From: Paenibacillus bovis
GTDB lineage: Bacteria > Bacillota > Bacilli > Bacillales > Bacillaceae_C
Assembly: GCA_007679095.1 (NCBI GenBank)
Contig: VEFU01000001.1
Span: 124,001-188,000, forward strand
Length of the DNA stretch: 64,000 nucleotides
Reading direction: 5' to 3'
The notes beneath the pieces were generated by a model. It saw only the letters and a list, made by a program, of their open reading frames with translations, was not told the origin of the DNA and made no database searches. Positions 27,522 to 37,539 of the stretch are shown here, piece after piece. Made by a program: the position numbers and the translations under genes. Within the stretch, counting starts at the first letter, position 1; each line of letters begins with the position of its first letter.

Positions 27522-28451
27522 ATGGCAAAAACTCTTATCTTTGGTCACAAAAATCCTGATACAGATACAATTACTTCAGCGATTGTCTATGCCGATATTA
27601 AGACTAAACTTGGTGCAGATGTGGAAGCTGTTCGCCTCGGTGAAGTAAATGGTGAAACACAATTTGCATTAGACACATTTGGAGTAGAAGCACCACGTCT
27701 TGTTACAACAGTTGCCAATGAGACAGATCAAGTTATTTTAGTCGACCATAACGAACGTCAACAAAGTGTAGACGATATTGAGCAAGTACGTGTTGTGGAA
27801 GTAATTGATCACCATCGTATCGCCAACTTTGAAACAAGTGATCCTGTTTATTTCCGTGCCGAACCTGTTGGTTGCACAGCTACAATTTTGAAGAAAATTT
27901 ATAAAGAAAACAACTTAGAAATTGATAAAAAGATGGCGGGCTTAATGTTATCTGCAATCATTTCTGACTCACTTTTATTTAAATCTCCAACATGCACGGA
28001 AGAAGATGTAGCAGCTGCCCGTGAACTTGCTGAAATTGCAGGTGTAGATGCTGACAGCTATGGTTTAGATATGTTAAAGGCTGGCGCTGATGTTAGTGGA
28101 AAAACAGTAGAACAATTACTTTCCCTTGATGCGAAAGAATTCTCTATGGGATCTGCTAAAGTAGAAATTGCGCAAGTAAATGCAGTCGGCGTGGAAGATG
28201 TTCTTGCTAGAAAAGTGGAAATCGAAGCAGCATTACAAAATGTTGTCGCTGAGAAAAATCTCGACTTATTCTTATTTGTAGTAACAGACATTCTAACAAA
28301 TGATTCGACTGCCCTAGCGATTGGACAAGCTGCGAGCGCAGTTGAGGAAGCATTTCATGTTAAACTTGATAATAATGAAGCCGTATTAAAAGGTGTAGTA
28401 TCCCGTAAAAAACAAATCGTACCACCATTAACAGATGCATTAAGTAAATAA
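27522..28451 (+). CDS. ppaC: manganese-dependent inorganic pyrophosphatase
   Basis: Family II pyrophosphatase that hydrolyses PPi in the cytoplasm and so drives biosynthetic reactions. 309 residues as usual. The metal motifs of the DHH superfamily are present: GHKNPDTDT near residue 8, VDHNE near 75 and IDHHR near 97, plus the C-terminal DHHA2-type domain with SRKKQIVPP. Has AAGGAG 9 nt upstream of the ATG and its own terminator. Confidence 0.96.
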   Translation: MAKTLIFGHKNPDTDTITSAIVYADIKTKLGADVEAVRLGEVNGETQFALDTFGVEAPRLVTTVANETDQVILVDHNERQQSVDDIEQVRVVEVIDHHRIANFETSDPVYFRAEPVGCTATILKKIYKENNLEIDKKMAGLMLSAIISDSLLFKSPTCTEEDVAAARELAEIAGVDADSYGLDMLKAGADVSGKTVEQLLSLDAKEFSMGSAKVEIAQVNAVGVEDVLARKVEIEAALQNVVAEKNLDLFLFVVTDILTNDSTALAIGQAASAVEEAFHVKLDNNEAVLKGVVSRKKQIVPPLTDALSK

Positions 28452-28461
28452 TTTATATTAG

Positions 28462-28498
28462 AGCATGTAATTTCATTTTAGAAATTACATGCTTTTTC
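28462..28498 (+). terminator. terminator of ppaC
   Basis: 13-bp perfect stem AGCATGTAATTTC / GAAATTACATGCT with loop ATTTTA, then TTTTCTTG. Confidence 0.92.
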
Positions 28499-28568
28499 TT
28501 GTATTAGAAACTTTCTTGAGTAGTTTTCGTCTTATATAAAAAGGGATATTTTTAAGGGGTTGTTAAGC

Positions 28569-29087
28569 ATGAAAAGAATATATACACAGATAATCCTTTT
28601 CTTTGTAGCAATTATTTTAGCTGCATGTGGTCAAGCAAATGCAGATGGAAATACAGATGAAAAAGGAAAGCCCGATATTATTGGCTATGTTATGGATCAA
28701 AATGAGTCTAGAATTTTAGTTGTAAGCGTGGAAGCGCAAGATTTTAGCGCCAACGGTGGATTAAGTGAATACTATGATGCCATTTCATTATCCAATGTCC
28801 CAGACAATGTAAATGTAGGGCAAATGGTAAAGGTATGGATTGATGGTCCTGTAGCAGATTCGTATCCAATGCAAGGGAAAATCAGCAAGCTCGAAGTAGT
28901 CGAATCTTCCAAGCCTGACGGAGCCAAAATGACTGAGGAACAGGCACTTCGAAAGATTATTAAAGCCCAACCAACAAAACAAATGGCTGTAAGAAGTATT
29001 AAGTTTAATAATGATTCTAATATTTGGATGGTTGAATTCAAGGAAGTACCTGATGGCGATGTGATTACGATCGAGATAAAGGATTAA
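28569..29087 (+). CDS. lipoprotein with DUF3221-like domain
   Basis: 172 residues. Signal peptide with lipobox LAAC at about 19-22. The mature part (DIIGYVMDQNESRILVVS..., then VNVGQMVKVWIDGPVADSYP) resembles DUF3221, a small OB-like exported domain found in bacilli. The C-terminal third (MTEEQALRKIIKAQP) is a separate small domain. AAGGGG lies 9 nt upstream of the ATG at 28569. No function known; free-standing gene. Confidence 0.7.
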   Translation: MKRIYTQIILFFVAIILAACGQANADGNTDEKGKPDIIGYVMDQNESRILVVSVEAQDFSANGGLSEYYDAISLSNVPDNVNVGQMVKVWIDGPVADSYPMQGKISKLEVVESSKPDGAKMTEEQALRKIIKAQPTKQMAVRSIKFNNDSNIWMVEFKEVPDGDVITIEIKD

Positions 29088-29090
29088 TTA

Positions 29091-29124
29091 GAAGCGCTCG
29101 CTCCTTCAAAGAGCAAGCGCTTCT
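29091..29124 (+). terminator. bidirectional terminator
   Basis: GAAGCGCTCGCTC and GAGCAAGCGCTTC form a stem; the structure lies between the lipoprotein gene and the converging small membrane gene, whose stop it touches. Confidence 0.82.
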
Positions 29125-29368
29125 ATGATTTCTTCTGTACAAATCCTACTCCAATTAATAAAAGGCCAAGTACAAAAAACATATAGACAAACAAATTATC
29201 AAAAAAACCTGGATAATCAACTGTTCCGAAAGTACCGCCCCCATGAATGGCACTGCCACCATCCGCTAACCCACCAGCCAAAATTGCCGCAACTCTTTCT
29301 GCAGTATAAAAAGTTCCACTGACTATTATCAAAATTGCCCCTAAAAAAATGAATGTTCTTTTCTCCAT
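29123..29368 (-). CDS. small membrane protein, unknown
   Basis: 81 residues with helices at about 5-22 and 55-75 and a glycine-rich outside loop (LAGGLADGGSAIHGGG). ATG at 29368 with GGAGGAG about 4 nt upstream. I recognise no family. The stop overlaps the bidirectional terminator. Confidence 0.55.
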   Translation of the reverse strand: MEKRTFIFLGAILIIVSGTFYTAERVAAILAGGLADGGSAIHGGGTFGTVDYPGFFDNLFVYMFFVLGLLLIGVGFVQKKS

Positions 29369-29514
29369 GTTCTCCTCCAGCAATTTTTAATACCATACTG
29401 TACACACCAATCATACTGATATAAATCCATTTCATAAGAATATTATTCGATTTACTAATTCAATAATCCTGCACAATGCTAAAGTAGGACTTTTATATAG
29501 ACTTCTCTCTGATA

Positions 29515-30159
29515 TTATAAAGGTTTCTTAGCGTCTACAATCAAAGAAACAAAACCTAATTCCCCCTCTTTATTTCTATGATCAAAGCGTTTAGAGCAAT
29601 AGATGAATCCTTTCTTTTCATCCCAATCATTGTAATGGAAATCGCCCTTTTCATCACAATATTCTAGTAAACTCACTTCATATCCCGCATCTTCGAACAT
29701 CGAAGTAATAGATTGATAATTATGTACAATTTTATGACTTGCTGCAGGATGATCTTTCGGAACAGGTCCACCTATTTGAACACCACGTTGGTACTCTTCA
29801 TTTGGAAAAAAACCATCTGGCACAGCACAGCGGATATACCCACCTGGTTTTAGAAATTCATAACAAATGCAGGCTGCTTCTTTTCCCTCATCATAATCTA
29901 TATGCTCCCACACATGTTCAGCTAAAATGGCATCAACTGTGTTGGGATTAAATCGTTTTGCCCAATTATCCCGCTTTAACAAATTCAATTCTGATTCCTG
30001 CGTCAACAGCCATCCCGGATTGTTATTATACTCCCCAGCACCGATAACGATTTTCAAGTTATTCAAATCGATCCCATCCCCCTTCCCGTTATAAACAAAA
30101 TACCATTTTAACGACGCAATGTGTACACAACATCTGTTCTCAATTATCAAAATTCGCAT
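29515..30159 (-). CDS. predicted SAM-dependent methyltransferase
   Basis: 214 residues of the class I methyltransferase fold, truncated at the front compared with typical members. The acidic segment VDAILAEHVWEHI near 78-90 (post-motif II region) and LKPGGYIRCAVPDG near 105-118 are typical of a COG4627-like group. The glycine motif near the N-terminus (VIGAGE) is weak but present. Substrate unknown. Divergent from pbpC across about 58 bp. Confidence 0.65.
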   Translation of the reverse strand: MRILIIENRCCVHIASLKWYFVYNGKGDGIDLNNLKIVIGAGEYNNNPGWLLTQESELNLLKRDNWAKRFNPNTVDAILAEHVWEHIDYDEGKEAACICYEFLKPGGYIRCAVPDGFFPNEEYQRGVQIGGPVPKDHPAASHKIVHNYQSITSMFEDAGYEVSLLEYCDEKGDFHYNDWDEKKGFIYCSKRFDHRNKEGELGFVSLIVDAKKPL

Positions 30160-30217
30160 CGATTCCTACTTTTCTATATAATCAAAACTGGTACAATGGA
30201 GTTAAGGAGGTATACAA

Positions 30218-32242
30218 ATGAAAAAGTATCTATTACTTACATTTTGCATTATTTTTACCTTAGTTTTGGTTGGTTGTAGTGACAAAGACGAAAAGAAAGA
30301 AGTGAAGAAACCACAACCTGATGACCGCTTTTCACAGTATGTCGAGTTATGGAAAGAGCAAAAATTTGCAGAGATGTATGAGTACCTATCCACAGATGTG
30401 AAAGCAGGTATTTCAAAAGAAGATTTTACAAATCGCTATACGAAAATCTACGAAGATTTAGAAATAGAAAATGTACATATTACGTTTACAAAGCAGGACG
30501 AAACCGGTGAGGATGAAGAAATAAAGCAAGTAGAAATTCCATATACGGTATCGATGGACAGCATTGCTGGAGAAATTACGTTCGACCATCAGGCTGGAAT
30601 TATCAAGGAAAACTTGGATGAAGAAAAGTATGACTGGTTTATTCAATGGGATACAACATATATTTTCCCACAATTACAAGCTGGGGATACTATTTCCGTA
30701 TCTACTACAAATCCAAAGCGTGGAGCCATCCTAGATCGCAATGGGAATGCACTTGCGGAGAATGGAACAGCTATTGAAATTGGGCTAGTTCCTGCTGCTA
30801 TGGAAGGCAATGAAGCCGAAGTGATGGAGCAAGTTGCAGAGATACTCGGTATCGATGTTGTACAGATAGAAAAAGCTTTAGGTGCTTCATGGGTTCAACC
30901 TGATCACTTTGTTCCAATTAAGAAAGTAGCGGCAGATGATGTTGAAACTTTAAATGAACTTAGCACTATCCCCGCTGCTAGAAACAGAGAAGTACCTGCA
31001 CGTGTTTATCCATTAGGTGAGGCTGCTGCTCATTTAACAGGTAATATTGCACCAGTTACAGCAGAAGACTTAGAAAAGAATAAAGGCAAAGGCTATTCAA
31101 GTAACGATTTAATTGGTAGAAGAGGACTAGAATTAGTACTCGAAGATCGCTTAAGAGGCGAACGTGGTGCCAAGATCGTTATTAATAAAACAGATGACAC
31201 CCAAGTGGTACTTGCTGAAAAAGTCGCTCAAGATGGAGAAGATGTGAAGTTAACTATTGATGGTTCGTTACAAACATTAGTTTACAACGAATTAAATGGA
31301 GAGCCTGGAACAGCAACTGCACTTGATCCAAATACAGGAGAAACATTAGCACTTGTAAGCAGTCCTAGTTATGACCCAAATATTCTAACACTTGGCCCTT
31401 CAAATGACCAATGGGCTGAAATTGAAGACAATCCATACAACCCAATGTTAAATCGATTTAATTCTACATTTGCTCCTGGTTCCGTTTTAAAACCAATAAC
31501 AGCAGCAATTGGTTTAGAAGCAGGTACAACAGATTGGACTACTACACTTGAAATTAATGGATTAACTTGGGGGAAAGACGCCTCATGGGGGAACTACAAG
31601 GTAAAAAGGGTTAGTGACTATGGTGTACCAATTGATTTAGAAAAAGCATTAATATACTCTGATAATATTTATTTTGCCCAAACTACATTAGAGCTTGGAA
31701 AAGATAAATTTATTGATGGGTTAAAGAAATTTGGTTTTGAAGAAGAAATGGATTATCTCTTCCCAATGTACCCATCTACTATTGGGGACATTGATTCTGA
31801 CATAGCTTTAGCTGATTCAAGTTATGGTCAAGGCCAAGTAGAAATGAATGTTGTCCATTTAGCAAGCACATACACAGCTATTATTCATAACGGAAAAATG
31901 ATAAAACCCGTTTTAGAATTGAATGCTGAAAAAGGGCAAACTTGGAAGGAAAATCTAATAAGTGCAGAGAATGCTGAAAAAATGAAAACAGCACTACGTA
32001 AAGTAGTGGAGGATTCAAAAGGAACTGCACGTGGCGGCAAAATTGATGGTTATCCTATTGCTGGAAAGACAGGAACGGCCGAATATGCAAAAGCTGCACA
32101 AGGTGAAAAAGGGAAAGAAAATGGCTGGTTCGTAGCCTATAACGTGGAAAATCCAAAAATGGTTGTAGCGTTAATGCTAGAAGATGGAAGCTCCAGTGCA
32201 ACAGTTACGAAAGTATCGAATATCTTTAAAAAGACGAAATAA
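30218..32242 (+). CDS. pbpC: penicillin-binding protein, PbpC/PBP3-like lipoprotein
   Basis: Class B transpeptidase that crosslinks peptidoglycan outside the membrane. 674 residues: lipobox LVGC (about 17-20), a MecA_N/NTF2-like domain (about 35-145), a PBP dimer domain (about 155-320) and the transpeptidase domain. Active-site motifs are SVLK with the nucleophile Ser at about 422, SDN at about 481 and KTG at about 617. The MecA_N domain groups it with B. subtilis PbpC and staphylococcal PBP2a, the low-affinity type. AAGGAGG precedes the ATG. Confidence 0.93.
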   Translation: MKKYLLLTFCIIFTLVLVGCSDKDEKKEVKKPQPDDRFSQYVELWKEQKFAEMYEYLSTDVKAGISKEDFTNRYTKIYEDLEIENVHITFTKQDETGEDEEIKQVEIPYTVSMDSIAGEITFDHQAGIIKENLDEEKYDWFIQWDTTYIFPQLQAGDTISVSTTNPKRGAILDRNGNALAENGTAIEIGLVPAAMEGNEAEVMEQVAEILGIDVVQIEKALGASWVQPDHFVPIKKVAADDVETLNELSTIPAARNREVPARVYPLGEAAAHLTGNIAPVTAEDLEKNKGKGYSSNDLIGRRGLELVLEDRLRGERGAKIVINKTDDTQVVLAEKVAQDGEDVKLTIDGSLQTLVYNELNGEPGTATALDPNTGETLALVSSPSYDPNILTLGPSNDQWAEIEDNPYNPMLNRFNSTFAPGSVLKPITAAIGLEAGTTDWTTTLEINGLTWGKDASWGNYKVKRVSDYGVPIDLEKALIYSDNIYFAQTTLELGKDKFIDGLKKFGFEEEMDYLFPMYPSTIGDIDSDIALADSSYGQGQVEMNVVHLASTYTAIIHNGKMIKPVLELNAEKGQTWKENLISAENAEKMKTALRKVVEDSKGTARGGKIDGYPIAGKTGTAEYAKAAQGEKGKENGWFVAYNVENPKMVVALMLEDGSSSATVTKVSNIFKKTK

Positions 32243-32538
32243 AAAGAGGCTGGGACAGAGGAATATCGATGCAAATAAAAACCGAACTATAACTTGATTT
32301 TAAAACAAGATAGTTCGGTCACCTTTTCCATTACAAAAATCTTATGGTTACCAGCGGAGGAAATACACGAAGACTCCTGCGGGAATAAAGGCCTCGATGA
32401 GACCCCGCAGGCGTTTAGCGCCGAGGAGGCTCATTAGCCGCCCGCGGAAAGCGAAGTGTATTTCCGAAGCGTTATAGCTACACTTACAATGTTCGGATTT
32501 ACATTCAAGTCAAATGGTTATGTCCCAACCTCTTTTTT
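32241..32538. repeat. 298-bp imperfect palindromic element
   Basis: The ends AAAAAGAGGCTGGGACA (32241-32257) and TGTCCCAACCTCTTTTTT (32521-32538) pair with each other. Inside lie the hairpin ACCGAACTAT...ATAGTTCGGT (32281-32319), then CGGAGGAAATACAC paired with GTGTATTTCCG around the GACTCCTGCGGG...CCCGCGGAAAGCG core. It begins on the pbpC stop codon, so its 3' arm with the T run could end the pbpC transcript. A relative is at 62873. Confidence 0.85.
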
Positions 32539-32550
32539 TCATTATATAAG

Positions 32551-32650
32551 CACTATGAAGACAGTTTTGCACTTTTTCTCTTTCTTTTGTCCTCATACGA
32601 CAACTATGAATACTGTTTTTCGTAATCTATTATACTTCTGTCCTCTTAAA
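32551..32650. repeat. two decayed tandem copies of about 51 bp
   Basis: ACTATGAAGACAGTTTT (from about 32551) and ACTATGAATACTGTTTTT (from about 32602) begin two similar stretches that end in TTTTGTCCTC and TTCTGTCCTC. The rest of the gap up to nadA shows nothing else. Confidence 0.55.
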
Positions 32651-32675
32651 TAGCTGGGAAACCTAACTTGTATTC

Positions 32676-33776
32676 CTATGCCAATTCCAACATACGATCC
32701 AATGCTAATTTAGCAAAAGTTGCTGTTTTTTCATCCACTTTAATGATATTATGTTCTTCCCCTTGCTCAATTCTCTCCAGGCTCCACGTAAGGTGTGGTA
32801 AGTCAATTCGATTCATCGTTAAGCATGGACACATATGTGGATTTAAAGAGATAATATGTTTATCTGGATGCTGCTGAATAATCCGATTTACTAGATTCAT
32901 TTCCGTACCAATCGCCCAAGAAGATCCTGCTTCTGCTTGTTCAATTGCATTTATTATATAACTCGTTGAGCCAGCCATATCAGATACCGCCACTACTTCT
33001 CTACTACACTCCGGATGCACAATAACTGTCATATCTGGATAGTCACGGCGAACTGCTTCCACATTTGCTACAGTAAAGTTTTCATGTACAGAGCAATGCC
33101 CTTTCCAAAGGATCACTTTAATATTCTCAACTGGTCCTTCGTATTCTAGCTCATCTTTTATTGGATTCCACACTGCCATTTCATCTAAGCCTACTCCCAG
33201 ATTATAGGCGGTGTTTCTTCCTAAATGCTGGTCAGGTAAAAAGAGTAGTCTTTCTTTTTGCCCAAATGCCCATTGCACCATATTTTCTGCGTTTGACGAT
33301 GTTACTGTCGCTCCACCATGTTGACCGACAAAAGACTTTATTGCTGCTGTTGAATTCACATATGTTAATGGAATAATTGTTTCTCCGAAAATTTCTACAA
33401 GCTTACTCCAAGCCCGCTCTGTTTGATAAATATCTGCCATGTCAGCCATTGAACAACCAGCACGCATATCTGGTAAAAATACTTTTTGATTTTCTGTCGT
33501 TAAAATGTCCGCTGTCTCCGCCATAAAATGAACACCACAAAAAACAATATATTCAGCATCTCGGTTTTCTTGAGATAACTGTGCTAGTTTCAATGAATCC
33601 CCTGTTGCATCTGCAAACTGAATAACTTCATCTTTTTGATAATGATGGCCTGGTATAAACAATTTCTTTCCTAGTTTTTCTTTAATTTCTCTTACTCTAG
33701 CTTCCATTTCCTCAACAGACATTTCCCGATACTTATCGGGGATTGCATTCTTCTGCAACATTTCTAAAAGACTCAT
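32676..33776 (-). CDS. nadA: quinolinate synthase
   Basis: Condenses iminoaspartate with dihydroxyacetone phosphate to quinolinate, using a 4Fe-4S cluster; cytoplasmic. 366 residues, the long Bacillus-type. Cysteines at conserved positions are in [15 protein letters not shown] and [18 protein letters not shown] near 42-51 is typical. The gene overlaps nadC by 4 bp; nadB-nadC-nadA form one operon, divergent from the cysteine desulfurase nadS that likely supplies its cluster. Confidence 0.95.
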   Translation of the reverse strand: MSLLEMLQKNAIPDKYREMSVEEMEARVREIKEKLGKKLFIPGHHYQKDEVIQFADATGDSLKLAQLSQENRDAEYIVFCGVHFMAETADILTTENQKVFLPDMRAGCSMADMADIYQTERAWSKLVEIFGETIIPLTYVNSTAAIKSFVGQHGGATVTSSNAENMVQWAFGQKERLLFLPDQHLGRNTAYNLGVGLDEMAVWNPIKDELEYEGPVENIKVILWKGHCSVHENFTVANVEAVRRDYPDMTVIVHPECSREVVAVSDMAGSTSYIINAIEQAEAGSSWAIGTEMNLVNRIIQQHPDKHIISLNPHMCPCLTMNRIDLPHLTWSLERIEQGEEHNIIKVDEKTATFAKLALDRMLELA

Positions 33777-34621
33777 TTCGCTTCCCCCTCATTAACAGTC
33801 ACTTTTGCGCTTATATCTAATGAAGATACTGAGTGTGTTAAAAATCCTAATGATACATAGTCCACACCACTATCACCATAACCTGCGAGATTTTCTAACG
33901 TAATACCACCAGAAGCTTCAGTAATAATACTTCGTGGGACTAATTCGATCCACTCTTTAATTTCTTCTGGTTTGCGATTATCAAACATGATGACATCTGC
34001 ACCTGAAGTTACAGCTTCTAACACTTGCTCTTTTGTCTCTGTCTCCACTTCGATTTTTACCATATGACCAACATTAGAACGTACAGCTTCCACTGCTTTT
34101 GAAATCGAACCAGCAAAGGAAATATGGTTATCTTTAATCATTGCAGCATCATATAATCCATAGCGATGATTGACACCACCACCACAGCGCACTGCATACT
34201 TTTCTAACATTCGTAAACCTGGTGTTGTTTTTCGTGTATCACAAATTTTAGTATGTGTACTATTTAACAAGTTAACGGCTTCTTTCGTTTTAGTAGCAAT
34301 CCCACTCATTCTTTGTATTAGATTTAAAATTACCCGCTCTCCTTGTAATAAAATAGCAACCTTCCCACTCACAGTTGCAATAATGTCTCCAACACGGACA
34401 TCATCACCATCATGCTTATGAATCACCATTTCCACTCTTGAATCTAACAGCGAAAATCCAGCTCTAATTACTTCTTCCCCACAGAATACACCAGCTGCTT
34501 TTGCGATAAAATCGATCTTTCCAATCTGCTCATCACCAAAGATACAGCTCGTAATGTCACGATCTCCGATATCTTCTATAAAAAATTGTTCAAGTAGCTG
34601 CTTTAATTTCAATCTGTTCAA
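33773..34621 (-). CDS. nadC: nicotinate-nucleotide pyrophosphorylase (carboxylating)
   Basis: Converts quinolinate and PRPP to nicotinate mononucleotide. 282 residues from a TTG at 34621, which gives [14 protein letters not shown] with AAGGGTG about 6 nt upstream; a GTG at 34630 would be the alternative. Motifs [10 protein letters not shown] (about 130), [16 protein letters not shown] and the C-terminal SGGITLEN and [11 protein letters not shown] are typical. It overlaps both nadB (by 32 bp) and nadA (by 4 bp). Confidence 0.94.
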   Translation of the reverse strand: MNRLKLKQLLEQFFIEDIGDRDITSCIFGDEQIGKIDFIAKAAGVFCGEEVIRAGFSLLDSRVEMVIHKHDGDDVRVGDIIATVSGKVAILLQGERVILNLIQRMSGIATKTKEAVNLLNSTHTKICDTRKTTPGLRMLEKYAVRCGGGVNHRYGLYDAAMIKDNHISFAGSISKAVEAVRSNVGHMVKIEVETETKEQVLEAVTSGADVIMFDNRKPEEIKEWIELVPRSIITEASGGITLENLAGYGDSGVDYVSLGFLTHSVSSLDISAKVTVNEGEAK

Positions 34622-36161
34622 GCTGATCACCCTTTATATTTCGTTTATGAATTATTTGTTTTCTTAACCAGGACGCATCATTTTCGTGAGGGTAGTCTTG
34701 ACGATAGTGACCGCCTCTACTTTCCGTTCGTTGTATTGCGGATTCGGTAATTAATGATGCAGTAATGAGCATAAATATCTTTGTTAATTCATCGGTTGTA
34801 TAGTCTTCTAAATTTGCATCGAGCAATTCTGTGATATGGAAGTTATCCAACCACTGCTTTTGTTTTAATAGCCCTACTTTTGTTCGAATAATACCAACGT
34901 TATCCATCATCGAATCTTTTATTTCGTGCAGTTTCGGTAATGCGACTTCTCCTGCTTCTTTGTAAAAATTAAAATCTAGATTTATATTTTCCTTTACATG
35001 ATTAGTATTCAACCAGTTTGCTAATCTTTTACCAACAAACAAGCCTTCCAATAGAGAATTACTAGCGAGGCGATTTGCACCATGAACACCAGTACAAGCT
35101 ACCTCTCCAATAGCATATAAACCTTGTAAACTACTACTACCTATAAGGTCTGTTTTAATACCACCCATTGAAAAGTGACTGCCTGGTGCCACTGGTATTA
35201 ATTTTTCTTGTATGTCCACACCATGTTTTTGGCATAGCGCAGTAATGGTTGGGAAACGAGAAGAGAAATTTTCAACATCAGAGATGTCTAGAAACACTTC
35301 TTCCCCATTCCGTAAATATTCATAAATGGTTTGCGACACTATATGCCTTGGAGCTAAATCTCCTAATGGATGAACACCTTCCATGATGAACTTCCCATAT
35401 TTGGTAATTAACCTTGCTCCTTCTCCACGCACTGCTTCAGAAATAAGTCCTCGAGTTTTTCCATTTGTGTACAACAATGTTGGATGAAATTGAATAAATT
35501 CCATATCTGCTATCTCAGCACCTGCACGGTAAGCAAGCGCTATTCCATCACCCGTCACCGTTTCGGCATTTGACGTATAGCGATACAGTTGACCACATCC
35601 CCCTGTAGCAATAACAATATGGTTTGCGTAAAAAGTTTCTACTTTATGATTTGCATACTTACCTTTAACTCCGTAACATCTTCCTTTTGAAGTTAATAGT
35701 TCGAATACGAAGATATTTTCAATAATATTTATATTTGGTTTTGTTTGAGAGGCTAGAAAATCCATTACTGTTTTTCCTGTTGCATCTCCTCCACCATGAA
35801 CAATCCGTTTTTCACTATGTGCTCCTTCCATACCAAGCAGCAATTCCCCATCATTATTTTGATCAAATTTACATCCTTCCTGGTGCAGATGATAAATAAG
35901 CGACGGTGCTGCCTTTGTTAGAGCTTGAACTGCATCAAGATCATTATGAAATCTACCAGCTTCCAGTGTATCTATAACATGTTTATGGGGACTGTCACTT
36001 TTGCTTATTGCAGCTGCAATTCCTCCTTGAGCTAAATAGGAGTTACCATTCTCTAGCTTTGACTTTGTGAGGATAATCACATTCAAATCATGACGAAGCT
36101 CTTTTGCAAGTTGCAAAGCAGCAATCCCGCTTCCAATAATAATTACATCTGCTTGCTTCAT
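34590..36161 (-). CDS. nadB: L-aspartate oxidase
   Basis: FAD enzyme that oxidises aspartate to iminoaspartate, first step of de novo NAD synthesis. 523 residues from the ATG at 36161 (GGGAGG 6 nt upstream); the longer frame to 36269 reads into the promoter region. The N-terminal FAD motif is VIIIGSGIAALQLA, followed by LAQGGIAAA (about 40), the active-site area MEGAHSEKRIVHGGGDATGK and GHS-type segment SHFSMGGI. First gene of nadBCA. Confidence 0.94.
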   Translation of the reverse strand: MKQADVIIIGSGIAALQLAKELRHDLNVIILTKSKLENGNSYLAQGGIAAAISKSDSPHKHVIDTLEAGRFHNDLDAVQALTKAAPSLIYHLHQEGCKFDQNNDGELLLGMEGAHSEKRIVHGGGDATGKTVMDFLASQTKPNINIIENIFVFELLTSKGRCYGVKGKYANHKVETFYANHIVIATGGCGQLYRYTSNAETVTGDGIALAYRAGAEIADMEFIQFHPTLLYTNGKTRGLISEAVRGEGARLITKYGKFIMEGVHPLGDLAPRHIVSQTIYEYLRNGEEVFLDISDVENFSSRFPTITALCQKHGVDIQEKLIPVAPGSHFSMGGIKTDLIGSSSLQGLYAIGEVACTGVHGANRLASNSLLEGLFVGKRLANWLNTNHVKENINLDFNFYKEAGEVALPKLHEIKDSMMDNVGIIRTKVGLLKQKQWLDNFHITELLDANLEDYTTDELTKIFMLITASLITESAIQRTESRGGHYRQDYPHENDASWLRKQIIHKRNIKGDQLEQIEIKAAT

Positions 36162-36182
36162 TTCAGCCTCCCTATATTTACA

Positions 36183-36225
36183 CATGTCTTGACACTTATA
36201 TTTACATAGATTTAAAATTATGACA
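36183..36225. promoter_or_regulatory. nadB/nadS divergent promoter with candidate NiaR site
   Basis: ATGTCTTGACACT (36184-36196) resembles the NiaR (YrxA) box of nicotinate-repressed NAD genes in bacilli. Its TTGACA is also a possible -35 box for nadS on the plus strand. On the minus strand TTGTCA (36221-36226) and TAAATA lie 16 bp apart and could serve nadB. One repressor site would therefore cover both operons. The niaR gene is not in view. Confidence 0.5.
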
Positions 36226-36267
36226 AGAGTTTTTTGCGAAAAATAAAACGGAGGAGCTGTAAAAAGC

Positions 36268-37389
36268 ATGAAATACTTTGACTACGCAGCATCTTGCCCA
36301 CTTGATAAAGAAGCTGCACAAGTATATGTGCAAGCTGCAACAGACTATTATGGAAACTCCAGTAGTCTTCATGATATTGGAAGCCAAGCACTCGATTTAT
36401 TAGAAAATAGCCGCTATGAGATTGCTAATTTATTAGGAGTGGATAAGGCTGGTATTTATTTTACAAGTGGTGGATCTGAAGGAAACTTCCTTGGAATTCA
36501 TGCATTACTTTCCTCCATTAAAAATAAGGGAAAGCATATTGTTACTGGAATGGCCGAGCATTCATCCATTCATAGCACATTAGAAAAATTGCGCCAAGAA
36601 GATTATGAAGTCACACCACTTCCATTTGATGCAAGTGGCCATATTAGTATAAATCAGCTTATAGGAGCTATTCGTGAAGATACGGTATTAATTACTTTAC
36701 AGCATGGAAACTCGGAGATTGGCACAATCCAACCTCTTGAGGAAGTAAGTGCCATTTGTAAAGAAAAAGGTATTTTACTTCATAGCGATTGTGTACAAAC
36801 GTTTGGCAAGACAGATTTAAAGCAAATTGCTCGTATAGTAGATAGCTTAACGATTTCTGCGCATAAATTTTATGGCCCAAAAGGAATTGGAGCAGTATAT
36901 ATACAGCCTCATTTACAATGGATGCAATATCATCCTAGTGCAACACATGAAAAGGGGTTTAGACCCGGTACTGTTAATGTTCCAGCAATTGTGGCGATGA
37001 CGATTGCTGCGAAAAAAGCATACGAAAACTTAGATAATTATCATAAGCACTATGAAATACTACGTAACGCTTTTATAAATACACTAGAACCACACCTATT
37101 AAATTTTGTAATGTATCATTCAGACATTCCCTCTATAATTGGTATGAGAATAAAAGGCGTTGAAGGTCAAATGGTGATGCTTGAATGCAATCGCTTCGGA
37201 TTTGCGATTTCAACAGGTAGTGCATGCCAAGTAGGACAACAAACTCCGTCCAAAACGATGCTTGCGCTTGGGGTGGAAGATAAGTCCGCCAAAGAATTTA
37301 TTCGAATATCATTTGGACGCGAGACAAATGTGGAGGATGTAAGAGAATTAGCATTAACTATTGGACGAATAATCCAAGAACAAACATAA
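36268..37389 (+). CDS. nadS: cysteine desulfurase for NadA cluster assembly
   Basis: PLP enzyme of the NifS/IscS class, 373 residues. It takes sulfur from cysteine for Fe-S clusters. PLP-lysine segment SAHKFYGPKGIG is near residue 200 and the catalytic cysteine is in STGSACQVGQ near 312. Placed back to back with nadBCA, as B. subtilis nifS is, so its main client is likely NadA. GGAGGAG lies upstream of the ATG (7-8 nt). Confidence 0.92.
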   Translation: MKYFDYAASCPLDKEAAQVYVQAATDYYGNSSSLHDIGSQALDLLENSRYEIANLLGVDKAGIYFTSGGSEGNFLGIHALLSSIKNKGKHIVTGMAEHSSIHSTLEKLRQEDYEVTPLPFDASGHISINQLIGAIREDTVLITLQHGNSEIGTIQPLEEVSAICKEKGILLHSDCVQTFGKTDLKQIARIVDSLTISAHKFYGPKGIGAVYIQPHLQWMQYHPSATHEKGFRPGTVNVPAIVAMTIAAKKAYENLDNYHKHYEILRNAFINTLEPHLLNFVMYHSDIPSIIGMRIKGVEGQMVMLECNRFGFAISTGSACQVGQQTPSKTMLALGVEDKSAKEFIRISFGRETNVEDVRELALTIGRIIQEQT

Positions 37390-37443
37390 AAGAATTAGGA
37401 AGTCATTGGAGCATGATTCCTATTGAGATGTTATTTTGCTTAA

Positions 37444-37474
37444 ATGGGAATCAGGTTGACCTTCTGATTCCCAT
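37444..37474. terminator. perfect hairpin after nadS
   Basis: ATGGGAATCAG and CTGATTCCCAT with a 9-nt loop (GTTGACCTT), about 55 bp after the nadS stop. There is no T run after it on the plus strand, so termination is uncertain. Confidence 0.45.
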
Positions 37475-37539
37475 CCTCTCCATAGGAAAGCAATTATTCA
37501 CAGATGGTAGTCAAGATAAAGCTGCTGTCGCAAAAAACA

